The notes under the pieces were generated by a model. The model worked only from the letters and a program-made list of their open reading frames with translations. It did not search any database and was not told the DNA's origin. DNA of 64,000 nucleotides from a virus. Made by a program: the position numbers and the translations under genes. The DNA lies in the IMG/VR virus record IMGVR_UViG_3300008625_001464, positions 34,650 through 98,649 of that record; one strand, given 5' to 3'. Shown here in pieces: positions 51,661-61,956 of this stretch (positions within the stretch are counted from its first letter, which is position 1; each line of letters starts with the position of its first letter).

Positions 51661-53408
51661 TGGCAAAGGGTTCGGGAACAGATGCAGTTGCAAAGATCAA
51701 TAATCCCACCAGCGATGTCGGCGATGTCGTTGAAGAAGCTGGAACAGCAGGCCCGACGCAAGTACTGCAACGTGCAGTGGTCGTGGAAATCCTATATGAT
51801 TTAGCTGCGTTTACTGAAGAAGAATTCACAGAGCTACAGGAGCTTGTGTCTACTCCAGATTTGCTGGCTTCTGCCCCTCGAAATTCTGTGATCGCTCGTT
51901 CTGTGACCGCGGGAGCAGACAAAAGAGCGACTGTAGAAACAGATGAAGAATCCAACGAGGAGAAGGGCACAGTAGGCATTCTGTGTTACCCATTTTTCCC
52001 TCCCCACCTGTGTTTCCCTATAAAGCCCGGGGAGCAGGTATGGGTGATTAACGATTCCCCTGATGTTACTGCGGGGGTGTCTTATTGGATGTGTAGGATT
52101 CCAGAGCCAGACCATATCGATGGTGTCAATTACACTCACGGAGATAGGAAGTTTGTCGGATCAACAGGTGAGAAGAGTTCCTCGGAAAAGTCCGCATCGG
52201 CTCAGGGCGAGGAGTTAGACGCAGACGCTGAGATTTTTGGCTTTCCAAACGGTCCCGGCACGGAAGACGCATTTTCTTTAAACACTGAGCTGGCATACGA
52301 AGAAATCGTTAACGCGTCGCTGTCGTATCTTTCATTTATTCCCGAGCCAGTTCCACGTTTTACGAAGCGCCCGGGAGATCTTGTTATTCAAGGCTCAAAC
52401 AACGCTTTGATATGTCTTGGTCAAGATCGTGGATGGACCCACCCAGACAGCAGTGTTACACGTACAGACGCTGGCGGTGCAGAAACCTCTAACGCGACAT
52501 TGGAAGATGGTGATACCACGCTGGACGCTTCGATAAGCACTGGCTGCATCGATATCGTTGCCGGCCGCGGCCGTTACGATTTCAGAGTCCTTGGCGGAAG
52601 TGTCGATGCGGAACCCGAGTTGACGGCTTCCAGGTCGGTTAAGAATGTTCCGCCCGAAGAAGGTGGCCGAGACGCGTATGATGAAACAAATAAAAATCCT
52701 GTTGGAGATGACACTGCCGACGTGAATCGGCTTGATACTCCAGCAGAGGGCGATCCCGATTTGGAGAACGACGCAGCGCGGCTGTACGTGGCGATGGCAA
52801 TGCAGGTCGACAAAAGTTTCCACATCGATAAGGAGGGTGATACAATCCCATCTGCAATTGATGGTAACATAGCTCCCGCAGAAGATGAGTCTTCTATTGA
52901 GTTTCCTGCTGCTATTGTTGCAAAGTCTGATGAGATTCGTTTGATTGCCAGAAGAAAAGAGTCAGATGATCCCGTCTCTGGAGCCCCAGAGATAAATGGC
53001 AGTATAAGATTGATCAAGGAAGGTGATATCAGCGATGACGCATGCGCTATATACCTCTTACCTGATGGCACGATTCAGATCAGTGGAAAGCAGATATTGA
53101 TAGGAAGAAAGTCAAGTGATCAGTCTGAACGTTCGTCTATCTACGCTATGGGAGATGGTGGAGACCCAATGGGTCCCAACGGCACTGAACCGTGGGTGAG
53201 GTTTTCTGATTTGAAGAAGTTGTTTACGCAGTTGTACGAAGCGTTAGATGATTTTTGTACGACGCTTCAATCCAATCAATGCCCTCTTTGGGGGCCAAAC
53301 CCTCAAGTTACAGCAGCCTCCACGCAGCTACAGGCACTACTTAAAATTCATAAAACAAGAACAGAAGATTTCGATCAGTTGGCGTCAACAAGAATTTGGG
53401 GAGAATAA
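51660..53408 (+). CDS. Baseplate hub/spike protein (gp5-like, no lysozyme domain seen)
   Basis: 582 aa from ATG 51660. VGILCYPFFPPHLCFPIKPG (about 103-122) followed by EQVWVIND looks like the OB-fold core of gp5/gpV spikes, and a second beta element RPGDLVIQGSNNALICLGQD (about 239-258) follows. After a low-complexity acidic linker (about 330-380), a beta-prism-like region (LLPDGTIQISGKQILIGRKS, about 462-481) resembles a spike repeat. A catalytic lysozyme Glu-Asp-Thr region was searched for and not found. Gene order (hub, gp25, gp6) supports the assignment. Confidence 0.68.
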   Translation: MAKGSGTDAVAKINNPTSDVGDVVEEAGTAGPTQVLQRAVVVEILYDLAAFTEEEFTELQELVSTPDLLASAPRNSVIARSVTAGADKRATVETDEESNEEKGTVGILCYPFFPPHLCFPIKPGEQVWVINDSPDVTAGVSYWMCRIPEPDHIDGVNYTHGDRKFVGSTGEKSSSEKSASAQGEELDADAEIFGFPNGPGTEDAFSLNTELAYEEIVNASLSYLSFIPEPVPRFTKRPGDLVIQGSNNALICLGQDRGWTHPDSSVTRTDAGGAETSNATLEDGDTTLDASISTGCIDIVAGRGRYDFRVLGGSVDAEPELTASRSVKNVPPEEGGRDAYDETNKNPVGDDTADVNRLDTPAEGDPDLENDAARLYVAMAMQVDKSFHIDKEGDTIPSAIDGNIAPAEDESSIEFPAAIVAKSDEIRLIARRKESDDPVSGAPEINGSIRLIKEGDISDDACAIYLLPDGTIQISGKQILIGRKSSDQSERSSIYAMGDGGDPMGPNGTEPWVRFSDLKKLFTQLYEALDDFCTTLQSNQCPLWGPNPQVTAASTQLQALLKIHKTRTEDFDQLASTRIWGE

Positions 53409-53411
53409 TGT

Positions 53412-54431
53412 ATGTCTAAAGAATCAGGTAGTGGAATTGGTCAATCTAGCTGGTCATTTTCGCTCGGCAAATTACAAATAGACGAAGACGCCCAGCTGGC
53501 CGCGGCGACAGCAGCACTTCTCGATTCCTTTGTTGAACCCACTGCGGAAGAGGTTACGATTTCCGCCGCCGCAGTTGGCGCCGCCGCTACTCTTGGTGGC
53601 GCCCTGGCGTTAACACTACCGCTGGCATTTGACGTCGATGTCCCCGAAATCGCGTTGCCTGCTAAAAGCGGGAGTAGTGCTGACGTAGAGGGAGATGAAG
53701 AAACAATTGAGACCTTTAACGCATTACAGGCATCTTCCGATGCACAAGCTTCGATGGGTGACGCTGTTTTTCAAACGCTAGATCCGATCCTGAATGGTAT
53801 CAGAGCCGAAGACGATCCAGCTGTCCTTGCCATATACGAAGCTGCCGATAAGGCCATTAGCGATGCTGGTATAGATGACAAGGACACTGTGCCACCAATT
53901 CCGTATGATGGTAATTTCATAACGAGTGTTGTACCCTCAATTGCAAGAATGCAATTATTCGATGAGATAGCATACGCTTTCCGACGATCTGGGATGGCTG
54001 CAGGAGCAGAAGATCCAGAAGCTCCAGGTAAAATTCTAGCAGCTTATATTGCTTTGGCGGTTGAAAAATTTGTGAGGAGAGCGATCATTAAAGTGTCTTT
54101 ACCAGATGATAACTACATCAAGTTGCTGTCCGAACTAACTACGTTTGGAACAAACGCTGCCGCTTCCGCGGCGGTGGGGTCTCCGAATGTTGCTCTGACC
54201 ACAACGGTAGAAGGCGGAAATGCCCAGGGATCGTATACACTTGACTCAGCTGACATGATGCTTGGCGTTAACGTTGTTCCTTTACTTAATTTTTATGGTG
54301 GAATAAAGAGAGTTGTTGACTACGGGGATAATTTTGTTCATGATGGGTATGTTGATGATGGTGCTGAGGCAAAGATGGTGAACATGGACGCTATCTTATT
54401 AATGCTAGAAAATGGAATAAACTTCGTATAG
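53412..54431 (+). CDS. Tail/baseplate-operon structural protein, unknown
   Basis: 339 aa. Ala/Gly-rich early part (about 30-80), with AAVGAAATLGGALALTLPLA near 52-71 that could be a membrane-active or flexible segment, then a more regular domain (DEIAYAFRRSGMAAGAEDPE, about 192-211). Lies between the hub and gp25. No family is recognised. The Ala-rich stretch might be a pore or tube-associated element; that is inference. Confidence 0.6.
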   Translation: MSKESGSGIGQSSWSFSLGKLQIDEDAQLAAATAALLDSFVEPTAEEVTISAAAVGAAATLGGALALTLPLAFDVDVPEIALPAKSGSSADVEGDEETIETFNALQASSDAQASMGDAVFQTLDPILNGIRAEDDPAVLAIYEAADKAISDAGIDDKDTVPPIPYDGNFITSVVPSIARMQLFDEIAYAFRRSGMAAGAEDPEAPGKILAAYIALAVEKFVRRAIIKVSLPDDNYIKLLSELTTFGTNAAASAAVGSPNVALTTTVEGGNAQGSYTLDSADMMLGVNVVPLLNFYGGIKRVVDYGDNFVHDGYVDDGAEAKMVNMDAILLMLENGINFV

Positions 54432-54475
54432 CGTGGTGAATTTATAGAAGTTGATAATTAACCCCAGGTGGTTGT

Positions 54476-54973
54476 ATGGCGTTAACGAAATTAGGAGATA
54501 GACAAGTTTACTCTTTTAGGTCTGTTGGTGAACAAGCCGAGGCCCGGAAGCTTCGACAGAAAGAGCAAAAAAGGAATATAGCTTTTGGGATTAAAACCCC
54601 CGTGGCGCTGTCGTCGGAGGGAACTGAGTTTATTAAAATGAATTATTCTATGGCTGATCAAGTTAGCGATAATTTTAAGAACTTAATCCTCACAAATCAC
54701 GGTGAACGGTTGGGGTTTCCTGATTTCGGTGCGAACTTAATGGAGTTGTCGTTTGAGCTTCAAAGCGAAGATGGGCAAACTGAGGCGATAAATAGGATAA
54801 GTCGCGCCGTCGGTAAATACATGCCCTATGTGATTCCATCCACATTCGAACCCATTACTGAGTATTTTGACAACAAGAACGTCGCAAAAGTCGGTGTTAG
54901 AATCACTTATAGTGTTCCGAAGTTAAACGTCCAGAACAGGATTCTTGAAGTAATAATCTATAGCGCGAGTTGA
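54476..54973 (+). CDS. 25: Baseplate wedge protein gp25-like (GPW/gp25 family)
   Basis: 165 aa with GGTGG upstream. The GPW/gp25 domain is seen as VSDNFKNLILTNHGERLGFP (about 63-82) followed by DFGANLMELSF, and the C-terminal VAKVGVRITYSVPKLN (about 141-156) strand. It forms the sheath-initiating wedge component with gp6. It overlaps the next gene by a few bases (TTGACAATG). Confidence 0.9.
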   Translation: MALTKLGDRQVYSFRSVGEQAEARKLRQKEQKRNIAFGIKTPVALSSEGTEFIKMNYSMADQVSDNFKNLILTNHGERLGFPDFGANLMELSFELQSEDGQTEAINRISRAVGKYMPYVIPSTFEPITEYFDNKNVAKVGVRITYSVPKLNVQNRILEVIIYSAS

Positions 54974-54975
54974 CA

Positions 54976-56820
54976 ATGGCATCAGACATCAAAAAAGACC
55001 TTAAGAAAGAATTACAGCGAAGTTATCTTGCAAAAGATTTCAATTCTTTTCGAGCAGAATTATTAACGCATGCGAGGGTTTACTTTCCTGATAAGATAAG
55101 AGATTTCACTGAAGCTAGCTTAGGAGGGTTGCTGCTTGATATGGCTGCGTTTGTCGGTGATTCGATGGCGTTTTATTTGGACCACCAATTTAACGAATTG
55201 AATTGGGCTACTGCCATCGAGAGCAAAAATGTACAAAAACACTTAAAAAGCGCGGGTGTTAAAGTCCGGGGCGCAGCGCCGGCTGTTTGCGGGGTTACAT
55301 TTTATTTTGAAATCCCAGCCGAGCTTGTGGGTAGCGAGTATGAGCCTTCTCCAACGCTGCTACCAAAAGTTGGACAGGGTACAAGGCTAGCCTCTGCTAA
55401 GGGTGTTCCATTTTCTCTGGTAGAAGATCTGGATTTTACAGAGAAAGATTATCTCGGAAACTATCTTTACAATGCAGTCCTTGTAGAGGCCGATGACTCT
55501 GGGAATCCAGTCAGTTATGTTGTTACTAGGTTAGGAATTTGTCTTTCTGGTGAAGAAAAAACGGAGTCGATAAAAATTCCAAATGTTCATAAACCCTATA
55601 GAACACTAACATTAGCGTCTGAAAATATAACAGAAATAATAAGCGTGAAAGATGTAGAAGAGAACGTGTACTATGAAGTGAACAACCTAACACAAGACAC
55701 CGTTTTTGAGGTGGTTGCAAATACTACTGAAGATGCTGATCAAGTTCCTAATAATATTGAAATAATTCCTGCGCCCTACAGATTCACAACGACTTATGAT
55801 TACAACACAAAATTAACTAAATTAAGGTTCGGCGCCGGTGATGCCTCAACGCTGGACAATGATATTGTTCCGGACCCTGCTGAACTAGCGTTGCCGCTAT
55901 ATGGTAAGAAGACGTTTGGTAAATTTACGATTGACCCCAATTCGTTGCTTCAAACTCACACTCTTGGTATAGCACCAAAGAATACTACACTAAAAATTAC
56001 GTATCGTTTCGGCGGTGGATTGAACCATAATGTTGCTGCATCGACAATTAAGACTGTCGACTCGCTAATACTGACGTTTGATAGCAGGGCGCCGGCATCT
56101 GGTGCAGCTGCAGTCCGAGCGTCAGTGGATGTGCTGAATGACGATCCCGCTTCCGGTGCTGATAACGCCCCTACGCTAGAAGAACTTCGAGTTCAGATTC
56201 CTGCCTCCCGACAAGCGCAGAACAGAATTATCACGAAAGAAGATTTGGTTTCTAGAATATACACTTTACCCAATAAATTTGGGAGAGTGTACCGTGTTGG
56301 TGTTCGTCCGAACCCAATTAATTCATTGGCATCACAGATATTTGTTGTGTCTCGAGACAAAGATAAAAAGCTGGGCCTAACTCCAGATACGCTAAAGAAG
56401 AACCTACGGAAATATCTAAACGAATTTCGGGCCGTAAGTGATGCATTTGATATTTTAGATGCGCAAGTTGTTAATTTTGCTGTAAGCTTGGAAATAGTTG
56501 CGCATCCAACATCAAACAAGACACAAGTCGCCCAGTCGTGTATCAAGGCTTTGACAAGAATATTAGACACAAAAAACTTCCAAATTGATATGCCAATAGC
56601 GTTGTCGGATATTACGAATGTAGTACTGAACACGCAAGGAGTAATTTCATTGGTCGATCTCAAAGTAACGAATGTTACGGGGACTGTAGAGGAAAGAGTT
56701 TATAGCGATGTATCGTTCAACGTCGACGCGAACACATTTCAACAAATGGTAATAGGGCCAGATGGTTCAATCTTTGAATTAAAATATCCAGATACCGATA
56801 TCAAGATTTCCGTAAGGTGA
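54976..56820 (+). CDS. 6: Baseplate wedge protein gp6/gpJ-like
   Basis: 614 aa from ATG 54976. It has a gp6-type N-terminus (YLAKDFNSFRAELLTHARVY, about 16-35) followed by LGGLLLDMAAFVGDSMAFYL (about 49-68), typical for baseplate J/gp6. VTRLGICLSGEEKTESIKIP and the C-terminal CIKALTRILDTKNFQIDMPI (about 521-540) match the family plan. It makes up the inner baseplate with gp25. The gp25-gp6 order is common in phages of this type. Confidence 0.88.
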   Translation: MASDIKKDLKKELQRSYLAKDFNSFRAELLTHARVYFPDKIRDFTEASLGGLLLDMAAFVGDSMAFYLDHQFNELNWATAIESKNVQKHLKSAGVKVRGAAPAVCGVTFYFEIPAELVGSEYEPSPTLLPKVGQGTRLASAKGVPFSLVEDLDFTEKDYLGNYLYNAVLVEADDSGNPVSYVVTRLGICLSGEEKTESIKIPNVHKPYRTLTLASENITEIISVKDVEENVYYEVNNLTQDTVFEVVANTTEDADQVPNNIEIIPAPYRFTTTYDYNTKLTKLRFGAGDASTLDNDIVPDPAELALPLYGKKTFGKFTIDPNSLLQTHTLGIAPKNTTLKITYRFGGGLNHNVAASTIKTVDSLILTFDSRAPASGAAAVRASVDVLNDDPASGADNAPTLEELRVQIPASRQAQNRIITKEDLVSRIYTLPNKFGRVYRVGVRPNPINSLASQIFVVSRDKDKKLGLTPDTLKKNLRKYLNEFRAVSDAFDILDAQVVNFAVSLEIVAHPTSNKTQVAQSCIKALTRILDTKNFQIDMPIALSDITNVVLNTQGVISLVDLKVTNVTGTVEERVYSDVSFNVDANTFQQMVIGPDGSIFELKYPDTDIKISVR

Positions 56821-56827
56821 TTTCAAC

Positions 56828-58381
56828 ATGTTTTATATCTTAACGGCTAGCGCTGATACATACATCACAAATAAAATTATTGATAATAGTTTTAGAGCCA
56901 CCGACACGAATGTTGGAAGGGCTGGTACACTGGATTTGTTTAAGCTCTACGATGAGTCTACGTATACTTCTGGGTCTACTAGGGTTACGTCATCTGTTAG
57001 TGAGCTGTCACGCTTATTAGTAAAATTCGATTACAGCACGCTATCCACACTCGCGAGTTCTTCTCTAGATTTTACGAACTCGAGCTTCAGAGCAACGCTT
57101 GAATTAACTGAGGTAGAAACAGGATCACCAGTTCCTAGAAATTTTTGGGTTGTTGCTTATCCACTGGCTAAAGCTTTTTCTGAAGGCTCTGGTCGTGATG
57201 TTAACCGCTTTCTAGATGTCGACGCCGCAAATTTTTTGACGGCATCCTATTCTTCTTCCGGCTCACCGGTATTATGGAGTCTGTCGGGCTCTGGTAAAGC
57301 TGGGTTTATGGGGGATTCGGGAATTGATTATATCACAACTGGCGTCCTGGGATCTTCCATAACTGACTTCGGAGCGTCTCAATATTTCAGTGATGGGCCT
57401 GGGAAAATATCACTTGACGTAACAAAGGTTGTTTCTTCATCATTGGCTGGTGATTTATCAAACCACGGCTTTAGAATTTCTTTTAGCGGGTCATACGAAA
57501 CAGATTCAAAAACAAGGTTCGCTAAAAGGTTCGCCTCTCGCCACGTTAGAAACAAAATATTGGCACCCCGAATTCTTGTAACATGGAATAATACCATAAA
57601 AGACAGTCATCAAAGCTTCATATTTAATTCTACTGCGAGCTTGTTCCTAAAAAATATTGTTGGGGGAACTGCAACTAACATTAGATCTGGTGCATCTGAT
57701 ACGGCACTGACAGGTCAGAATTGCATACTACTGACGTTGATCAGTGGGTCTGGACCAACTGCTAAATCAATTTTTGTAACAGGATCTCAACATACCGGGT
57801 CCGCAACTGGTGCGGGAATGACTGGAGTGTACTCTGCCTCATTTTCCCTTAACAGGTTTGATTCTACATTTTTTAAGACCTTGAGAAGTCAGGATGAGCT
57901 TGTCTTGAAAGAGATTTGGTCTTCTATCGATAGAACTATTGGATATCTGACAAGTTCTATTACAGTGAAGAAGTCCGCAGTCGGAACTGATAATTTTGTT
58001 AATAGAAGCTTGGTGTTCTCTGCGCTGAATGCGCAGCCAGAGTATAAGCAATACTCGACCGCGAAAATTCGTCTCTTTATAGAAGATATCGACGCGCAAT
58101 TAAAAGACAAAGCTTACAAGCTACCACGAAAATTAAAGACAGCTGTGGTTGATAGAGTATATTATAGGATAAGAGATATTGAAACGAATACGGTTATTAT
58201 ACCATTCGATGACGTAACGGATTCGACAAGGCTTTGTACTGATGCTGCTGGAATGTATATTGATTTATTAACTGCTGGTCTTCCATTAAATAGAAGCTAT
58301 ACTATAGACTTGCTTGTGAAGGATAGCGGGGTTTCGGAAATTGTGGAGCTTAGGGATATTTCTTTTAAGGTTGTTTCTTAA
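56828..58381 (+). CDS. DNRLRE-like baseplate structural protein
   Basis: 517 aa. The N-terminus ILTASADTYITNKII (4-18), RATDTNVGRAGTLDL (about 23-37) and SRLLVKFDYSTL (about 61-72) resemble a DNRLRE-type beta-sandwich domain. The C-terminal third (AVVDRVYYRIRDIETNTVII, then RSYTIDLLVKD) is another beta domain. Its location between gp6/J and the gpI-like gene suggests a wedge or peripheral baseplate protein. It overlaps the next gene by one base. Confidence 0.62.
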   Translation: MFYILTASADTYITNKIIDNSFRATDTNVGRAGTLDLFKLYDESTYTSGSTRVTSSVSELSRLLVKFDYSTLSTLASSSLDFTNSSFRATLELTEVETGSPVPRNFWVVAYPLAKAFSEGSGRDVNRFLDVDAANFLTASYSSSGSPVLWSLSGSGKAGFMGDSGIDYITTGVLGSSITDFGASQYFSDGPGKISLDVTKVVSSSLAGDLSNHGFRISFSGSYETDSKTRFAKRFASRHVRNKILAPRILVTWNNTIKDSHQSFIFNSTASLFLKNIVGGTATNIRSGASDTALTGQNCILLTLISGSGPTAKSIFVTGSQHTGSATGAGMTGVYSASFSLNRFDSTFFKTLRSQDELVLKEIWSSIDRTIGYLTSSITVKKSAVGTDNFVNRSLVFSALNAQPEYKQYSTAKIRLFIEDIDAQLKDKAYKLPRKLKTAVVDRVYYRIRDIETNTVIIPFDDVTDSTRLCTDAAGMYIDLLTAGLPLNRSYTIDLLVKDSGVSEIVELRDISFKVVS

Positions 58382-61300
58382 TGGCTAAGGGACCCAAGAT
58401 AAGGCGGGTTTTTGAAAACCAGCGACTTTTCACCCCGCAGGTGATCCGAAGGTATACAGACTCTTCGGGGGTGTTAAAGCACCAGAGCGCCGCCTCGCTT
58501 TCTGGATCTGCACCGTCCTCTACAACAGGTTCGTTTCGATATGACCCTCCGGGATCACCCCTTAAGTCATCTCAGCAGCTTCCATTAGATTTTTCAAAAT
58601 TTGAAAACCATACATTTTTTGCTTCTGCTGAATCAAACGTTAATATCGCATTTGAGAAGATAATAAATCAATTTCCGTTCGACGGAACGCGTGAGGAGTA
58701 TGAAGACTTCTTGGATGACCTGACAGGATTTGAGAAACATGTCTTAGATTCTTTCCCAAGCTATACTGGGTATCTCACCTTCTCAAGTTCTTTAAAGCAA
58801 TATATCGAAATAAAAGATAGAGCAGGTGTTCTTTTTCCAGCACTTTCTAGAATCCGCTCTGCAAAAACAATATTAGATCCTTTAGATCGCTCTTTTTCGG
58901 TAGAGTGTCGTCTTTTTTTGCCTCCCATAGCGAATGATAATCAGATAATTTTTAGTCATATGAGTGATGGAGGGGTGGGCTATGCTGCCTTTCTAGATTC
59001 AGGCGATGCATCGGCTGCTAATATAAACTTTGCTGTCATTAGCGGGTCTGATCATATTTCTGCATCTTATTCTTTACCAAAAGACCAATTTCATTTTCTA
59101 AATTTCGTTTATGACAAGAGGCCAGGCAAGAAATTTGCAGCTATAATGAGCAGTTCTGCGATAACAGCTAAGTCTCGACGCTTTAAGTTTGGATCGTTGT
59201 CTACCCGCGGAGCCTCTTTTTTTATAGCGACTGGTAGCACATTACAACTGGGAGGGTCAGAATTTATTCCAGCTGAAACATTTAGCGGATCCATTGACGA
59301 ATTCAGAGTGTTTTCTGATGTACGTACTACGGAAGACATAGAGTATTACAACCAGCGAACGATGTTCGCGAAAGACGGTCTTAGGCTGTCATTACGTTTT
59401 AATGAACCAACAGGATCGTATACGAACAACGATGTTGTTTTAGACCACTCTGGGATGAGCTTACATTCACGGATAAGCAATTTTGCCGCTTCGATGCGGA
59501 CTGTTGATACTGATAACATTCCGCCAATGCTATTTGAGGCGTCTGTAAAGCATCCTGTGCTTTTTCCATCGTACCCCACCGTATTAACGCTCAACGAACA
59601 ATTATTATTGACTGCCTCATCATACGATACAAACAATCCTAACTTAATTACAAAGTTGATTCCAGAACATTATTTGGCAGAGGCCGCGGCGACGCTTGAT
59701 GTGTCGTCTGACCCTGATGGTTCGTTGATGGACGGCTTATCATCAACTACTTCCGTCGACTACAGCGCACCTGGCGGCGCGCAGTTGGGACAACCCCAGA
59801 TTATTTCTTCGCTTCTTTTTGTGTGGGCAAGAGAGTTTGACTTGATCAAATCGATGCTTGATCATGCTAGTAATTTAGTGTTCGCAGAATATGATACAGA
59901 AGAATCAATTGCTGATCAATTTTTACCAGTTCTGGCGCATCATTATGGTATCGAGCTGCCAAATATGTTTAGAAACGCAAAAATGAATCAATTTTTTGCT
60001 GGCGAAGAAATTGTTGATGGGAAGATAACAAAAAGTCTGCAGTTTGTTCAAAACGAGATTTGGCGACGTCTTTTAACGAACATCCGCGAAATTATAATTT
60101 CGAAAGGTACAAAACATGCCATGAAGGCTGTCTTTAGGGCCTCTGGTATAGACCCCAATCGCATATTCAGATTTGTCGAATATGGTGGCACTTCGACACA
60201 ACGCTTGGGTCTTGCAAGAGAAAAAGCAACAGAAGTGTCTACGTTACTAGATTTTTCTGGGAGTATGGCGAATATGACGGGTGTTGAAGATGCGCATGGT
60301 TTTTATAGCGTGAAGCCAGCCGTGCAAAGCGTGTTTCTGTCTGCATCACGTGTTGAGAGGGGATACCCGAACATATCAGGCGATTTTGTTGCACATCCCG
60401 ACGGAGGTACATATTCAGACGCCGCCCGAGACGGCTTATTAACGTCAGGCAGCTGGACGATCGAAACTCGAGTGAAGTTTCCAATGGCGCGAGACATCAC
60501 CTGGAACCAGAGCTTATTTCGCCTCCACGTAACTGCGTCAGAGGACGAGGGTAATCCCAGCGCTGCTGATAATTCTCACAGGGTATTACTGAACCTCGTT
60601 GCGACTCCGCCAATATCTCGTGCTGTATACGCCGAGAAAACAGGCGAGCAGCTCACATTGTATTGTCGACCAGGTTTCAATTCATCAGCACCTTTGCTTG
60701 CTCTTCCGTTAACCGGCGCCGATATTTTTGATGGCAAAACTTGGTATATTTCTTGTGGTCGAATTCGATCAGAGCATGCTGGATCGTATGTGTCTTCGAG
60801 CTATTTTATAAGAGCTGGCCGCCAAGAGTATGGAGACGTTTCTGAGTATTATGTAACTTCTTCGCACTTTGCTGAAAACGATTATTCTGATCTTCCCGGT
60901 GAAAATTTATTTCAACGAAAAAATGCAGTGTCTGATCCGATCCTTAATGCTAGCGGCTCGTTTATAGTGGTTGGTACTCAAAATATCCACACTGGCACCG
61001 GCTTTTACCAATTAAACGATAGTGCTATAAGCAACACTGCAAGAACAACTCGTTTTGACGGCCTTTGGGGGCATTGCAGGTTCTGGTCAAAAGCGCTCGA
61101 TGAAGATGAATCGAAAGAACATATTTTAAATTTCAAGTCGCTTGGCGTGAAGGACCCGCTTGTTAACTTTGGCTTTTCGTCAGATGTAACGGGTTCATTT
61201 GAGAAGCTTCGTATTGATGTTTCGACAGATCAGCCTAGCACAGAAAGCAATGAATTGGGTACTTTACCGCTGGTTGATTTTTCGCAAAACTTCAATCCTG

Positions 61301-61956
61301 TTTCCGCCGGTGGCAATGCTAGCGGCGCAACGGCATTTGGATTTGAAGCCAAAAAACGTATTATACAGCCCGAGCGTTTTGATTTTAGCTTTTTATCCCC
61401 AAATTACGATGAGATGCCAGAACAGAATAAGGTTCGAGTGGCCGGGTTCACTCAAGGAAAAAATCTTTTTGAGCTGGGCGGTAATCCAGCCCCAGTTTAT
61501 GAGATCGTTAAATCCGCTGAACCAGTTGATGACACCCGGTTTATGATTGAATTTTCTATAATGCAAGCCCTTGACGAAGACATAATGAACATCTATGCGA
61601 CTCTCGACGCACTTGATCTCGCGTTAGGCGCCCCAGAGCTGATGTTTGCAGAAGAGTATCCAGATCTTGCTAGATTAAGAAAAATATATTTTAATCGCTT
61701 AACAGAGTCCATTAATTACAAAAAGCTGTTTGATTTCTTTAGATGGCTTGATGATTCATTTGATGTGATTATTGAGAGCCTTATTCCTCGAAAGACAAAT
61801 TATCTGGGGTTCAATTTTATAATTGAGGGCCATGGCCTCGAGCGACCGAAGGTCGCGTATGGTTCTGGTGATGTATATCTCGGCGAGAGTACTCGTAGAA
61901 ATCTTAAGGGGATAATACTACTCCGACAACTTGTTGGTGATATGAGGAAGTACTGA
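58381..61956 (+). CDS. Large baseplate protein with gpI-like and LamG domains
   Basis: 1191 aa. Order: N-terminal domain (1-~135); LamG-like domain (~140-325, IDEFRVFSDVRTTEDIEYYN); a tail protein I-like region (~473-600: LFVWAREFDLIKSMLDHASN, then LPVLAHHYGIELPNMF and GIDPNRIFRFVEYGG); a second LamG-like domain (~640-920, FDGLWGHCRFWSKALDED); and a C-terminal domain (about 1100-1191, FFRWLDDSFDVIIESLIPRK). It corresponds to gpI of P2-type baseplates, or gp7-like wedge, enlarged by lectin domains. It overlaps the next gene by one base. Confidence 0.72.
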   Translation: MAKGPKIRRVFENQRLFTPQVIRRYTDSSGVLKHQSAASLSGSAPSSTTGSFRYDPPGSPLKSSQQLPLDFSKFENHTFFASAESNVNIAFEKIINQFPFDGTREEYEDFLDDLTGFEKHVLDSFPSYTGYLTFSSSLKQYIEIKDRAGVLFPALSRIRSAKTILDPLDRSFSVECRLFLPPIANDNQIIFSHMSDGGVGYAAFLDSGDASAANINFAVISGSDHISASYSLPKDQFHFLNFVYDKRPGKKFAAIMSSSAITAKSRRFKFGSLSTRGASFFIATGSTLQLGGSEFIPAETFSGSIDEFRVFSDVRTTEDIEYYNQRTMFAKDGLRLSLRFNEPTGSYTNNDVVLDHSGMSLHSRISNFAASMRTVDTDNIPPMLFEASVKHPVLFPSYPTVLTLNEQLLLTASSYDTNNPNLITKLIPEHYLAEAAATLDVSSDPDGSLMDGLSSTTSVDYSAPGGAQLGQPQIISSLLFVWAREFDLIKSMLDHASNLVFAEYDTEESIADQFLPVLAHHYGIELPNMFRNAKMNQFFAGEEIVDGKITKSLQFVQNEIWRRLLTNIREIIISKGTKHAMKAVFRASGIDPNRIFRFVEYGGTSTQRLGLAREKATEVSTLLDFSGSMANMTGVEDAHGFYSVKPAVQSVFLSASRVERGYPNISGDFVAHPDGGTYSDAARDGLLTSGSWTIETRVKFPMARDITWNQSLFRLHVTASEDEGNPSAADNSHRVLLNLVATPPISRAVYAEKTGEQLTLYCRPGFNSSAPLLALPLTGADIFDGKTWYISCGRIRSEHAGSYVSSSYFIRAGRQEYGDVSEYYVTSSHFAENDYSDLPGENLFQRKNAVSDPILNASGSFIVVGTQNIHTGTGFYQLNDSAISNTARTTRFDGLWGHCRFWSKALDEDESKEHILNFKSLGVKDPLVNFGFSSDVTGSFEKLRIDVSTDQPSTESNELGTLPLVDFSQNFNPVSAGGNASGATAFGFEAKKRIIQPERFDFSFLSPNYDEMPEQNKVRVAGFTQGKNLFELGGNPAPVYEIVKSAEPVDDTRFMIEFSIMQALDEDIMNIYATLDALDLALGAPELMFAEEYPDLARLRKIYFNRLTESINYKKLFDFFRWLDDSFDVIIESLIPRKTNYLGFNFIIEGHGLERPKVAYGSGDVYLGESTRRNLKGIILLRQLVGDMRKY

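Noticed and set aside
52574-53071. 165-codon minus-strand open frame in the hub gene (and 51509-51979, 52395-52823)
   Set aside because: Ser-rich shadow translations of an acidic protein; no start signal and no family.
51660-53408. Lysozyme domain of T4 gp5
   Set aside because: No lysozyme-like catalytic segment found between the OB-fold part and the C-terminal beta region.
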